This document shows, in pieces, positions 9,245-17,598 of a DNA stretch of 64,000 nt (its first letter is position 1; each line of letters opens with the position of its first letter). Source of the DNA: Nocardiopsis sp. NRRL B-16309 (lineage in GTDB: Bacteria > Actinomycetota > Actinomycetes > Streptosporangiales > Streptosporangiaceae). The translations under genes and the position numbers were made by a program. The stretch is from the NCBI RefSeq assembly GCF_001279585.1, contig NZ_LGEC01000080.1, positions 186,001-250,000 on the forward strand, in the 5' to 3' direction. The notes under the pieces were generated by a model that was given only the letters and a program-made list of their open reading frames with translations, had not been told where the DNA came from and searched no databases.

Positions 9245-10903
9245 ATGTCTGCCACTCCCCGACCCACCCCCGCAGCCCGGAGGAGACGTGGTGAGAGGAG
9301 GCGAGGCTGGGCATGGCTCTCCGCCGCGGCACTCGTCACCGCTCCGATCCTGCCCGTCTCGACGCTGGCGGCCGGGCCCGTTCTCGCCGACACCGTCGAG
9401 AACGACGACACCGCCCGGCTGGACGAGCTCCGCGCGGACATCGACGCGCTGCTGGAGGACCCCTCGCTCGAAGGGGCCGTCTCCGGTGTGGTGGTCGCCG
9501 ACCCCGACACGGGCGAACGGCTGTACTCGCGCGACGCGGACACCCAGCTGCTGCCCGCCTCGAACCTGAAGCTGTTCACCACCGTTGCGGCTCTGGAGGT
9601 GCTGGGGACCGACCACACCTTCGGCACCGAGGTGGCGGTGGAGGAGGGTCCGAACCGCAAGGGCTCGGTGACCGACCTCTACCTCGTCGGCAACGGCGAC
9701 CCCATGCTCACCGAGGCCGACCTGGACGCCCTGGCCGCCGACGTCGCGGAGTCGGGCGTCACCACGGTGACCGGCGACCTGTACGCCGACGACACCTGGT
9801 TCGACGACCAGCGCCAGGTGGACGACTGGGACCCCACCGACGAGCCGTACGCGTACGCGGCGCAGATCTCCGCGCTGACGCTGGCGCACGGGGAGCGCTA
9901 CGACACCGGGGTGACCGAGGTCGAGGTGACGGCGGGCGCCGAGGGCGAGCCGGTCGAGGTCGACCTGGGCCTGGCCGACGGGTACATGGAGCTGGACAAC
10001 CAGGCCGTGACCGGTGCCGCCGACAGCACCAACACGCTGTCGATCACCCGGCCCCTGGACACCAACACGATCTCCGTCACCGGTTCGCTGCCCGAGGGCT
10101 CCCAGCCGATGACGCGGGTCCGTACGGTGGACGAGCCCGCCGCGTTCACGGCGCACGTCTTCGAGGAGGCGCTGGAGCGGCACGGGGTCGAGGTCGAGGG
10201 AGACGTCGACATGGGCGCTCTGCCCGAGGGCGAGGGACCGGTCGTCCTGGGCGACCACGAGTCCCCGACGCTGGAGGAGACCCTGGTCCCGCTGCTGAAG
10301 TTCAGCAACAACATGCACACGGAGATGCTGGTCAAGGGCATCGGCCGGGAGGTCGCTGGCAAGGGCTCGTGGGAGGCCGGGCTGGCCGGGACCGAGGAGG
10401 CGCTGACCGAGCTGGGCGTGGACATGGGCGACATGCGCATGCACGACGGCTCCGGCCTGTCGCGCGGCAACCTCGCCACCGCGTCGAGCGTGGTCGACCT
10501 CTACACGCAGGTGCGGGACGAGCCCTGGTTCGAGGCGTGGCACGACTCCCTGCCGGTGGCGGGTGACTCCGACCCGTTCGTCGGGGGCACGTTGGCCGGG
10601 CGCATGGGCGGCACGGCGGCCGAGGGTGTGGTGAGCGCGAAGACCGGGACGCTGTCGGGCGTGAGCGCGCTGTCCGGGTACGTGCACGGTGTCGACGGTG
10701 ACGACCTGGTGTTCAGCGTCATCAACAACGGACACGCGGGTGCGGCGCCGTGGGGCGTGCAGGACGCGGTGGCGACGCGGCTGGCCGAGTACGCGGGCCA
10801 CGCGGGGCCGGTGCGCCCGCTCGCGCGCGGCGGGGCCGACGTCTCCAGCACGGCTCCGGCCGTCAGCGGTGACCTGGAGTGCACGTGGGTGGAAGCCTGC
10901 TGA
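9245..10903 (+). CDS. dacB: D-alanyl-D-alanine carboxypeptidase/endopeptidase, PBP4 family (peptidase S13)
   Basis: A 552-residue exported protein. After an Arg-rich n-region there is a hydrophobic signal (AALVTAPILPVSTLAAGPVLA) with an AxA-like cleavage site. The three penicillin-binding motifs are present: SNLK with the nucleophile Ser106 and Lys109, SNN in KFSNNMHTE, and KTG in SAKTGTLSG. The long insertion between the first and second motifs is the mark of the class C PBP4/DacB group. It trims terminal D-Ala or cross-links in peptidoglycan outside the cell. I chose ATG 9245 with GAGGAG just upstream over a GTG 24 bp earlier. It is monocistronic, closed by the hairpin at 10970. Confidence 0.92.
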   Translation: MSATPRPTPAARRRRGERRRGWAWLSAAALVTAPILPVSTLAAGPVLADTVENDDTARLDELRADIDALLEDPSLEGAVSGVVVADPDTGERLYSRDADTQLLPASNLKLFTTVAALEVLGTDHTFGTEVAVEEGPNRKGSVTDLYLVGNGDPMLTEADLDALAADVAESGVTTVTGDLYADDTWFDDQRQVDDWDPTDEPYAYAAQISALTLAHGERYDTGVTEVEVTAGAEGEPVEVDLGLADGYMELDNQAVTGAADSTNTLSITRPLDTNTISVTGSLPEGSQPMTRVRTVDEPAAFTAHVFEEALERHGVEVEGDVDMGALPEGEGPVVLGDHESPTLEETLVPLLKFSNNMHTEMLVKGIGREVAGKGSWEAGLAGTEEALTELGVDMGDMRMHDGSGLSRGNLATASSVVDLYTQVRDEPWFEAWHDSLPVAGDSDPFVGGTLAGRMGGTAAEGVVSAKTGTLSGVSALSGYVHGVDGDDLVFSVINNGHAGAAPWGVQDAVATRLAEYAGHAGPVRPLARGGADVSSTAPAVSGDLECTWVEAC

Positions 10904-10912
10904 TGCTGGTTC

Positions 10913-10942
10913 GCTGACCTGCTGACCTGCTGACCTGCTGAC
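10913..10942. repeat. Short tandem repeat, GCTGACCT unit
   Basis: About three and a half direct copies of an 8-bp unit (GCTGACCT) directly after the carboxypeptidase stop, followed by a doubled CGGTCGGC. It probably arose by slippage and has no visible function. Confidence 0.7.
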
Positions 10943-10969
10943 CGGTCGGCCGGTCGGCCGGGTGGGCCG

Positions 10970-11003
10970 AAGGGCCGCGCGAGGACGTCCTCGCGCGGCC
11001 CTT
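10970..11003. terminator. Perfect palindromic hairpin terminator
   Basis: A 34-bp perfect inverted repeat with left arm AAGGGCCGCGCGAGGAC, followed by a short T-rich CTTTCCTG. It sits about 65 bp after the carboxypeptidase stop. Confidence 0.8.
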
Positions 11004-11006
11004 TCC

Positions 11007-11269
11007 TGTCCACAGGCTGTGGACATGACGGCGGGGCGGGACACGGGGGGTGCGGTCGTCGTGGTGGTCCGGACGTGCGAGGCCGTCGTGCGCCCGGTCC
11101 GGCTCGTCCGTGGACCTGCGGGGGTGTGGGGCCTGCGATCACTCCTGCGGTCCGAGGCCGCCAGTCGTTCGGGTGTGCCGGGTGGGGCGGGGCCAGGGCT
11201 GCTTCCACCTGGCCTTTCCGTGGACCGGCGGCGGGGTGTCGCCTCCCTTGTCCACAGGCCTGTGGACGG
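11007..11269. promoter_or_regulatory. Two inverted pairs of DnaA-box-like sites
   Basis: Two palindromes built from TGTCCACA: 11007-11025 (TGTCCACA, three bases, TGTGGACA) and 11248-11269 (TTGTCCACA, four bases, TGTGGACGG). TTGTCCACA equals the consensus DnaA box described for Streptomyces. Isolated GTGGAC sequences also occur near 11110 and 11220. The pairs flank the 240-bp spacer upstream of the ABC1 kinase gene. DnaA binding is an inference; a dimeric regulator with the same half-site is equally possible. Confidence 0.4.
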
Positions 11270-11405
11270 CTTCGGCGCGAACGCCGCGAACGTGGCAGTC
11301 TTGGATCACGGCTACGCCCGACCCCCCTGCGGTCACCTCTGAGCCGACCCCGTGCCCAGGTTCGACCAGTGCCCGCGTGGGCGCGACCTAGCCCTGAAAG
11401 GCTCC

Positions 11406-13478
11406 GTGAGCATGCTCACCCTCCTCCCACCCTCCTTCGCGCAGGCGCCGACGGCCCTCGTCGGTGCGACGGGATCGGCCGTGGGCGCCCTGACGGCGCA
11501 GCTCGTCTCGTTCGCCGTCTTCATGGTCTTCCTCGTCGGACTGGGCCTGCTGGCCAGCCGGATGATGGGCGTGCCGTTCAACCTGCCCCGGCTCGCCGTC
11601 GCCGGGCTGGTGGGCATGGGCGCCGGTGGAGCCGTCGGGATCCTGCTCGCCTTCGACAGCTTCCAGGCGGCCGCCACCTCCACCTCACCCGACCACACCG
11701 ACCCGGTGGTCCTCGTCCTGCTGTTCGGCTCGATGGCGGCCGCGGCCCTGCTCGTGTTCGTCGCCTTCGAGCTCGCCGTGCCCCAGGGCACGCGGCTGCG
11801 GCCGGTGACGGCCGCGCGCGCCGTGCTCAACCTGTTCGGGCGGATGGGGCGATACCGGCGGATCGTGTGGATCCTCGCCCGGCACGGCCTGTGGGGCTAC
11901 GTCACCGGGCGCCGCGACGGCGGTGAGGACGCCTCCACCCAGCGTCGGCTCGCCCGGTCGCTGTCCCGGTCCATGGAGGAGGCGGGGGTGGTCTTCGTCA
12001 AGCTCGGCCAGGTCCTGGCCACCCGGCGCGACCTGCTGTCCCCGGTGTTCGTCGAGGAGCTGGGCCGACTGCACAGCGAGGCCAGCCCCGTGCCCTTCGA
12101 GCAGGTGCGCGACACCCTCGAACGCGAGCTGGGCCAGCCGGTGGAGGAGGTCTTCGCGGACTTCACCGCCGAGCCGCTGGCCGCCGCCTCCATCGCCCAA
12201 GCCCACCTGGCCACCCTGAAGGACGGCGGCGAGGTGGTCGTCAAGGTCCAGCGGCCGGGGATCTCCTCGGTGGTACGGCGCGACCTCGACATCATCCGGC
12301 GGCTGGCGCGCAAGTTCGAGCAGACCACCGACTGGGGACCGGCCATCGGTGTGGTGGACCTCGCCGAGGGGTTCGCGGAGGCGCTGCTGGAGGAACTGGA
12401 CTTCGAGGTGGAGGCGGCCAACATCGCCGCGGTCGCCGAGGCCACCGCGGACTCCGCCGTCCGCATCCCCCAGGTGCACGAGGCGTACACCACGCGCCGG
12501 GTGCTGGTCATGGAACGGCTGCACGGCACGCCGCTCGGCAGCGCGGACCTGAGCGGCGTCGACGGTGCGGCCGTCGCCCGTACCCTGCTCGACTGCCTGC
12601 TGGAGCAGGTGATGATGAGCGGCATCTTCCACGCCGACCCCCACCCGGGCAACATCATGCTGCTGGAGGACGGCGTGGGCCTGCTCGACTACGGGTCGGT
12701 GGGCCGCCTGGACGGGCAGATCCGCGAGTCCCTGCGGATGATGCTGCTGGCCATCGACCGCACCGACGCGCTCCTGCTCACGGACACCCTGCTGGACGTG
12801 GTGGACGACGCCACCGAGGTGGACGAGGAGCGGCTGCGCCGCGCGCTGGGGCAGTTCATGGCGCGGTACATGCACGGGTCCGCCGCGGCCAGTATGCGGA
12901 TGTTCACCGAGCTGATGCTCATCGTCACCCGGTTCGGGCTGTCGCTTCCGGCTGAACTGGCCGCGGTCTTCCGTGCCCTGGCCACCCTGGAGGGCACGCT
13001 GGTCCACCTCTCCCCGGGGTTCGACACCGTCAGCGAGGCCCGCCGGTTCGCCGAGCAGCGCATGGCCGGACAACTGGACGCCGACCACCTGCGTGACGCC
13101 GCCCTGGCCGAGTTCGCGGCCATGCTGCCCGCCCTGCGCCGGATGCCGCGCAAGCTGGACCGGATCTCCGACCAGTTGCACAAGGGCCGGTTCACCGTTC
13201 GGATCCGTACGTTCGCGCATCCCGACGACCGCAGACTCGTGCACGGTGTGGTGCAGCGCGCCGTTCTCACCGTCCTGGCGGTGGCCACCGGCCTGATGTC
13301 CGTGGGCCTGTTCAACGTCCTCGGCGGTCCGGACGCGGAGTGGTTCTCGCTCTCGGCACCGGCTCGGGTCCTCACCCTGGCGGCCTGGCTGCTGTTGGCG
13401 TCCTCGGGGCTGATGATCCTGCGGTTGCTGGTCGGTGTGGCCAAGGAGGGCAGACGCAGACGCACCCGCCGTCCCTGA
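11406..13478 (+). CDS. ABC1/UbiB/AarF-family atypical protein kinase with N- and C-terminal membrane segments
   Basis: About 690 residues. The N-terminal 140 residues form three hydrophobic helices. The kinase-like core follows with family marks: VKLGQVLATRRD (the KxGQ motif), the Ala-rich nucleotide loop AAASIAQAH, the lysine in VVVKVQRPGI, HADPHPGNIM (catalytic loop) and LLDYGSVGRL, where the usual DFG reads DYG. Two more helices close the C-terminus. UbiB/AarF homologs are ATPases that support lipid and quinone metabolism; in actinomycetes the client is unknown. I favour GTG 11406 after GAAAGG, with ATG 11412 an alternative. DnaA-box-like palindromes lie upstream. Confidence 0.85.
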   Translation: MSMLTLLPPSFAQAPTALVGATGSAVGALTAQLVSFAVFMVFLVGLGLLASRMMGVPFNLPRLAVAGLVGMGAGGAVGILLAFDSFQAAATSTSPDHTDPVVLVLLFGSMAAAALLVFVAFELAVPQGTRLRPVTAARAVLNLFGRMGRYRRIVWILARHGLWGYVTGRRDGGEDASTQRRLARSLSRSMEEAGVVFVKLGQVLATRRDLLSPVFVEELGRLHSEASPVPFEQVRDTLERELGQPVEEVFADFTAEPLAAASIAQAHLATLKDGGEVVVKVQRPGISSVVRRDLDIIRRLARKFEQTTDWGPAIGVVDLAEGFAEALLEELDFEVEAANIAAVAEATADSAVRIPQVHEAYTTRRVLVMERLHGTPLGSADLSGVDGAAVARTLLDCLLEQVMMSGIFHADPHPGNIMLLEDGVGLLDYGSVGRLDGQIRESLRMMLLAIDRTDALLLTDTLLDVVDDATEVDEERLRRALGQFMARYMHGSAAASMRMFTELMLIVTRFGLSLPAELAAVFRALATLEGTLVHLSPGFDTVSEARRFAEQRMAGQLDADHLRDAALAEFAAMLPALRRMPRKLDRISDQLHKGRFTVRIRTFAHPDDRRLVHGVVQRAVLTVLAVATGLMSVGLFNVLGGPDAEWFSLSAPARVLTLAAWLLLASSGLMILRLLVGVAKEGRRRRTRRP

Positions 13479-13494
13479 ACCCGACCGGTGCGCG

Positions 13495-14046
13495 CTACCA
13501 GGAGCGGCGGCCGAGGAAGGCGAGGAACCGGGTCTGCTCGTCGGCTCCGTCCGGAGGAGTGAGCTCGGGGCCGCACACGCCCTCTCCGCGCAGGTACGGG
13601 CCGAACACCGCGGTCGCCTCCAGCGCCCAGGCGATGTCGGCGGGATCGATCCGCTCGTCCTGGCCGGTGGCGCGTGCCAGGTCCCAGCGGTGGATGATCA
13701 GGTCGAAGTTGAGGAAGCGGTCGGCGGCCTGGGCGAACGACGTCCGGCCGAAGAAGCCGTCGAACTCGGTCCCGGCGCGCTCGGGGTCGCCCAGGTCGGC
13801 CTGGACCACACCACGGGCCGCGTCCCAGGCGGCCACGGGGTCGTCGGCGACCGAGGGGACGTCGCCGAGGTCGCGGCCGACCAACTGGAGGAACATGCCC
13901 TGTGTGTCCACGACGTGGGCGACCACGTCGCGTGCCGTCCATCCCTCACAGGGGGAGTCGGCCGACCAGCGGTCCTCGGGGACGGCCGCCACGACGGCGG
14001 CGAGGTCGTCGGACAGACGGGCGTAGCGGGTGGCGGTGTCGCTCAT
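13495..14046 (-). CDS. TIGR03086-type DinB-like metal-binding protein
   Basis: A 183-residue protein of the DinB / maleylpyruvate isomerase N-terminal fold, a four-helix bundle. Diagnostic pieces are SPCEGWTARDVVAHVVD near residues 32-48, whose His lies at the usual metal site, and FDLIIHRWDLARATG near residue 125, with the second His/Asp cluster. Members bind a divalent metal and act as thiol transferases or isomerases, but this subgroup has no defined reaction. It is convergent with the ABC1 gene, with only 16 bp between them, and stands alone on its strand. Confidence 0.82.
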   Translation of the reverse strand: MSDTATRYARLSDDLAAVVAAVPEDRWSADSPCEGWTARDVVAHVVDTQGMFLQLVGRDLGDVPSVADDPVAAWDAARGVVQADLGDPERAGTEFDGFFGRTSFAQAADRFLNFDLIIHRWDLARATGQDERIDPADIAWALEATAVFGPYLRGEGVCGPELTPPDGADEQTRFLAFLGRRSW

Positions 14047-14312
14047 CGCGCTCTCCTGGTCGTGTTCACCGGATAGGGAGGTCCAGAGTCACCGATCCCG
14101 CCACGTGCCGTCTTGAACAAACGCGACACGGGAACGTCTGTTCGCAACGCGTGCTCCGGCCTGCTCAGGGGCGGCAGGCCGCAGTCCGGTCGGCGCGTGC
14201 TCTGAACGCACCCGCGGGCACGGTCAGGTCCGTGGTCCACGAGCGCCGCCGGCGCGCCGTCGGGCTCTTCCGCAGCAGGGGGCGTTCGCGGCACCCGGCC
14301 TAGGATGGGGCT

Positions 14313-15131
14313 GTGCAACCCCTTCCGGTGGACAAGGACGCGCGGGGCATCATCGACCCCGGGGCGGGGCTGACCCGGTTCCGGCTGGACCGATCCGCGC
14401 CCTCGGAAGCCGTCGCCCGGTTCGTGGACCGCTACTGGGTGGCCTCCTGGGACCTGCCCGAGGGGGAGTCGTTCACCCAGCGGGTGCTGGCCCACCCCGT
14501 CGTGAACGTCGTGTTCGTCGGCGGTGAGGCCGCCGTGCACGGACCGACCACGCACGTCACCTCACGGCGCCTGTGGGGTTCCGGGTGGGCGCTCGGGGTC
14601 ATGTTCCGGCCCGCCGGTTTCCGGCCCTTCCTCGGCCGTCCGATGAACGGGATCGTGGACGCCGCGCTGCCTCTGGGCGAGGTGTTCGACGGTGCGGAGT
14701 TCCCGCGGGAGGATCCGACGCGGCTGATCGCCGACGTGGACCGGTTCCTGGCCGCACGCGTGCCCGCCGACCGCCATCCGGCCGAGGACACCACGGCCGT
14801 CGTGGAACGCGTCGCGGCCGACCCGACCGTCGTCGGCGTGGCGCCGCTGGCCCGGCGCGAGGGCCTGGGGGTGCGCCTGCTCCAGCGCCGCTTCGCCGAC
14901 CACGTCGGGCTGGGGCCCAAGACGGTGATCCGCCGCTACCGGCTCTACGAGGCGGCCGAACGCGCCCGCCGGGGCGGCGCGACGGACTGGAGCGCCGTGG
15001 CGGCCGAACTCGGATTCAGCGACCAGTCGCACCTCACCCGGGAGTTCACCTCGATCATCGGGGTTCCGCCAGCCGCCTACGCGGCGCGCAGCGGTGCCGG
15101 GGCGTCGGACCGGCCGACCCCCGGGGCCTGA
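14313..15131 (+). CDS. AraC-family transcriptional regulator with DUF6597-like N-terminal domain
   Basis: 272 residues. The C-terminal third holds the AraC double helix-turn-helix: ARREGLGVRLLQRRFADHVGLGPKTVIRR for the first and WSAVAAELGFSDQSHLTREF for the second, with the GVPP motif near the end. The N-terminal part (VDRYWVASWDLPEGESF, VLAHPVVNVVF, GVMFRPAGFRPFL) matches the cupin-like sensor of the YqhC/DUF6597 group common in actinomycetes. TAGGAT lies six nt before the GTG start and there is no clear ribosome-binding site, so a leaderless transcript is likely. The target is unknown; the TIGR03086-type gene divergent from it is a reasonable candidate. Confidence 0.85.
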   Translation: MQPLPVDKDARGIIDPGAGLTRFRLDRSAPSEAVARFVDRYWVASWDLPEGESFTQRVLAHPVVNVVFVGGEAAVHGPTTHVTSRRLWGSGWALGVMFRPAGFRPFLGRPMNGIVDAALPLGEVFDGAEFPREDPTRLIADVDRFLAARVPADRHPAEDTTAVVERVAADPTVVGVAPLARREGLGVRLLQRRFADHVGLGPKTVIRRYRLYEAAERARRGGATDWSAVAAELGFSDQSHLTREFTSIIGVPPAAYAARSGAGASDRPTPGA

Positions 15132-15857
15132 CTCCCAAGCCTGGGGTCCGCAGGCCGGAGCCGCCGGTCCCGGGCACGAGGACCCGTGAGCGCTCAGGTC
15201 GAAGCCGCCAGCCCTGGGAACGGGGACCGGCGAGTCCTCGGTTCGAAGCCCCGGGGTCCTGGCTCCGAGACCTTCGCGTTCTGGCACCGAAGCGGCAGGA
15301 ACAGGGGTTTCGGACGAACGAAACGTTCTCCGTCCGGCCCGTGGTTGAGCGTAGAATGGTCGGACGTACCCCACGACCCCGAGGATCCAAGGGGACGCAC
15401 CGGGCCCAAGCCCTCGGAGCAGCGCGAAGCCATCGTCGCGACCATCGCGCGGCGGCGCGGCTCCGGCGGATGAAGCCACAGCACGGCCCCTCCTCGACGC
15501 TTGGTCCCGACCGCCCGCGGTCGTCCCCTCCTCGCATCGTGTCCCCATCCGCGCCGTCCTGCGGTCGGGTCGGGAGAGGTGCGCGACAGAGACGGGCCGC
15601 CTCGCCCCAGGTGAGGCCGGCCACACGGACCGAGCGGAGTACGAACACGCACATTCCCGGACCCAGGGGTCGGAACGCCCGCCCCCGGGTTGTATCGTCG
15701 GCGGTTCGGCTCCCCCACCATGAGCCGGCGGCGCCCGGGATAACCGCTTGATACCGATGCGCGGAAAGTTCAGAACCATTTCCGGTTTCGAGCGTCCTAA
15801 CTGCTGTGGACGCATGGCGTCGGAATACGGCTCAACGGAAAACACGGAGGTCCAGAC
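15132..15857. other. Long gene-free spacer upstream of the L,D-transpeptidase
   Basis: Over 700 bp. Two promoter-like elements are visible on the plus strand: TAGAAT near 15351 preceded by TTGAG, and TATCGT near 15688. The last 120 bp are lower in GC (around AAAGTTCAGAACC and GGTTTCGAGCG) and probably form the transpeptidase promoter and leader. Short frames in between have no recognisable product. A structured leader is possible but I could not match a known riboswitch. Confidence 0.45.
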
Positions 15858-17165
15858 GTGAGGGGCATGACCCACCCGACGACGGTGCGCCGGTTCGGCG
15901 TCGCGCTGGCCGCGCTCGCGCTCGCCACCACCGCCTGCACTTCGTCCGGGGGCGAAGCGGAGACGCAGGGCAACACCGCCGCGCCCGAGGACACCGAACC
16001 CGCCGAGCTGGTCATCACCCCGGATGACGGAACCGAGCAGCTCGAACCGAACTCCCCCATCCAGGTCACCGCGGAGCACGGCGTCATCACCGACGTCCAG
16101 GTCGACCAGGTGGTCCCCTCCGAGGCCGGGACCGAGGCCGGCGAGGCCGCCGAGGACCCCCTCGACATGACCGGTCGCCTCAGCGAGGACGAGACCGAGT
16201 GGACGAGCGACTGGGCCCTGACCCCGGGTGCCGAGGTCGTGGTCACCGCCACCGCCGCCAACGCGGCCGGCGAGGAGACCGAGCTGGTCCACGAGTTCAC
16301 CACGCTGCCCGCCACGCCCGGCATGATGCTCGAACTGGCCTCGAACTACCCCACCTCCGGTGACACGGTCGGCGTCGGCATGCCCGTGGTCATCAACTTC
16401 GACCTCCCGGTGACCAACAAGGAGCAGGTCGAGAACTCCATGGAGGTCACGGCCGAGCAGGAGGTCGACGGAGCCTGGAACTGGCTCTCCGACCAGATGG
16501 CCGTGTTCCGCACCGAGGAGTACTGGGAGCCGTACCAGAACGTCACCGTCGACCTCCACCTCGCCGGTGTCGAGGCCTCCGAGGGCGTCTACGGCGCGCG
16601 CAACTACCAGATCGACTTCGAGGTCGGCCGTGAGCTGATCGCGACCCAGCACGTGCCCGACCACGAGATGGAGATCACCATCGACGGGGAGCACGAGCGG
16701 ACCCTGGAGGTGAGCAACGGCATGGGCACCACCCGCGCCTACACCACCACCTCCGGCACCCACGTGTTCATGGAGCGCTACGAGCACCTGACGATGGACT
16801 CGGCGACGCTCGGCGTCCCCGCCGACTCCCCGAATGGCTACCGGGTGGACGTGCAGTACGCCATCCGCACCTCCAACAGCGGCGAGTTCGTCCACGAGGC
16901 CGACTACAACCCCAACATCGGCTCCGCCAACACCTCCCACGGCTGCACCAACATGCGGTCGGAGGACGCCCGGTGGATGTTCGAGAACATCCTGATGGGC
17001 GACATCCTCGACACCACCGGCACCGACCGGCAGATCGAGTGGAACAACGGCTGGGGCTACTGGGAGAAGTCGTGGGACGAGTGGCTGGAGGGCAGCGTCA
17101 CCGGTGAGCCGCAGACCACCGATGGCTCCGGCACCCCCGGCTCCGTCTTCGGCGAGACCGAGTAG
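15858..17165 (+). CDS. L,D-transpeptidase lipoprotein with Ig-like and YkuD domains
   Basis: 435 residues with a signal ending in the lipobox ATTAC, giving a lipid-anchored exported protein. After an acidic linker come one or two bacterial Ig-like domains (about residues 50-240), as in mycobacterial LdtMt2. The YkuD catalytic domain has the SHGCTNM motif with His361 and the nucleophile Cys363. It forms 3-3 cross-links in peptidoglycan or attaches proteins to it and is expected to be inhibited by carbapenems. The GTG start has CGGAGGT seven nt upstream. The last 15 bp of the gene including its stop are repeated right after it. It complements the PBP4-type enzyme 5 kb upstream in wall remodelling. 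Confidence 0.93.
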   Translation: MRGMTHPTTVRRFGVALAALALATTACTSSGGEAETQGNTAAPEDTEPAELVITPDDGTEQLEPNSPIQVTAEHGVITDVQVDQVVPSEAGTEAGEAAEDPLDMTGRLSEDETEWTSDWALTPGAEVVVTATAANAAGEETELVHEFTTLPATPGMMLELASNYPTSGDTVGVGMPVVINFDLPVTNKEQVENSMEVTAEQEVDGAWNWLSDQMAVFRTEEYWEPYQNVTVDLHLAGVEASEGVYGARNYQIDFEVGRELIATQHVPDHEMEITIDGEHERTLEVSNGMGTTRAYTTTSGTHVFMERYEHLTMDSATLGVPADSPNGYRVDVQYAIRTSNSGEFVHEADYNPNIGSANTSHGCTNMRSEDARWMFENILMGDILDTTGTDRQIEWNNGWGYWEKSWDEWLEGSVTGEPQTTDGSGTPGSVFGETE

Positions 17166-17202
17166 TGGGCGAGACCGAGTAGGTCGCCGACCACACGCGC
17201 GA

Positions 17203-17236
17203 GGGGCGCCGGGAACCGCGAGGTTCCCGGCGCCCC
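17203..17236. terminator. Hairpin terminator after the L,D-transpeptidase
   Basis: Two complementary 15-nt arms (left arm GGGGCGCCGGGAACC) around loop GCGA, starting 38 bp past the stop. It may also stop read-through from the convergent XRE-family gene. Confidence 0.8.
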
Positions 17237-17598
17237 TGTCGTTCCCCGACCGGCCGCCGCTCCACGCAGGCCCTCTCCAGGTGTTGGACGGCGACGGGCC
17301 GGGATGGACGTGTGCCCGGATCCCCAGGCTCCCTGGAGCCCCAGAGCCTCTGGAGCCCTGCGGTCTGGAGCTTCCGGGGCCTGTGGGGCCTCTGGAGTGG
17401 GCCTGGGCCGGGAGCGTGGGCGGACCCCTGACCGTACGGGCGGTCCTGAGTCGACGGCCCGTCGTCCCACCGTCCCGGCCGGGCCCCGACCACCGGCTCG
17501 GCCCGAGGCCGTAGGGACCCCGGCCGCCGGGCCGGTCCACGGGCGTGAGAGCGTCCACCGGCGCGATCCACGGCGGTGACGCGTGGTCCACGGCGCCG
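17237..17598. other. Gene-free spacer with degenerate CTGGAG repeats
   Basis: About 360 bp between convergent genes. It is made of imperfect CCTCTGGAG/CCCTGGAGC units near 17325-17400 and other GC-rich low-complexity sequence. No coding frame or RNA gene is supported. Confidence 0.5.

Noticed and set aside
15225..15275. tRNA-like GGTTCGAA sequence
   Set aside because: The flanking bases do not form the five-pair T stem, and no acceptor or anticodon arm can be built around it.
15132..15857. c-di-AMP or other riboswitch in the leader of the wall-enzyme gene
   Set aside because: Some GGGGACC-type words occur, but the conserved core of the ydaO motif could not be assembled.
14562..17591. A minus-strand open frame of about 1000 codons opposite the AraC and L,D-transpeptidase genes
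   Set aside because: It is antisense to two clear genes, has no domain, and its openness follows from high-GC codon bias on the other strand.
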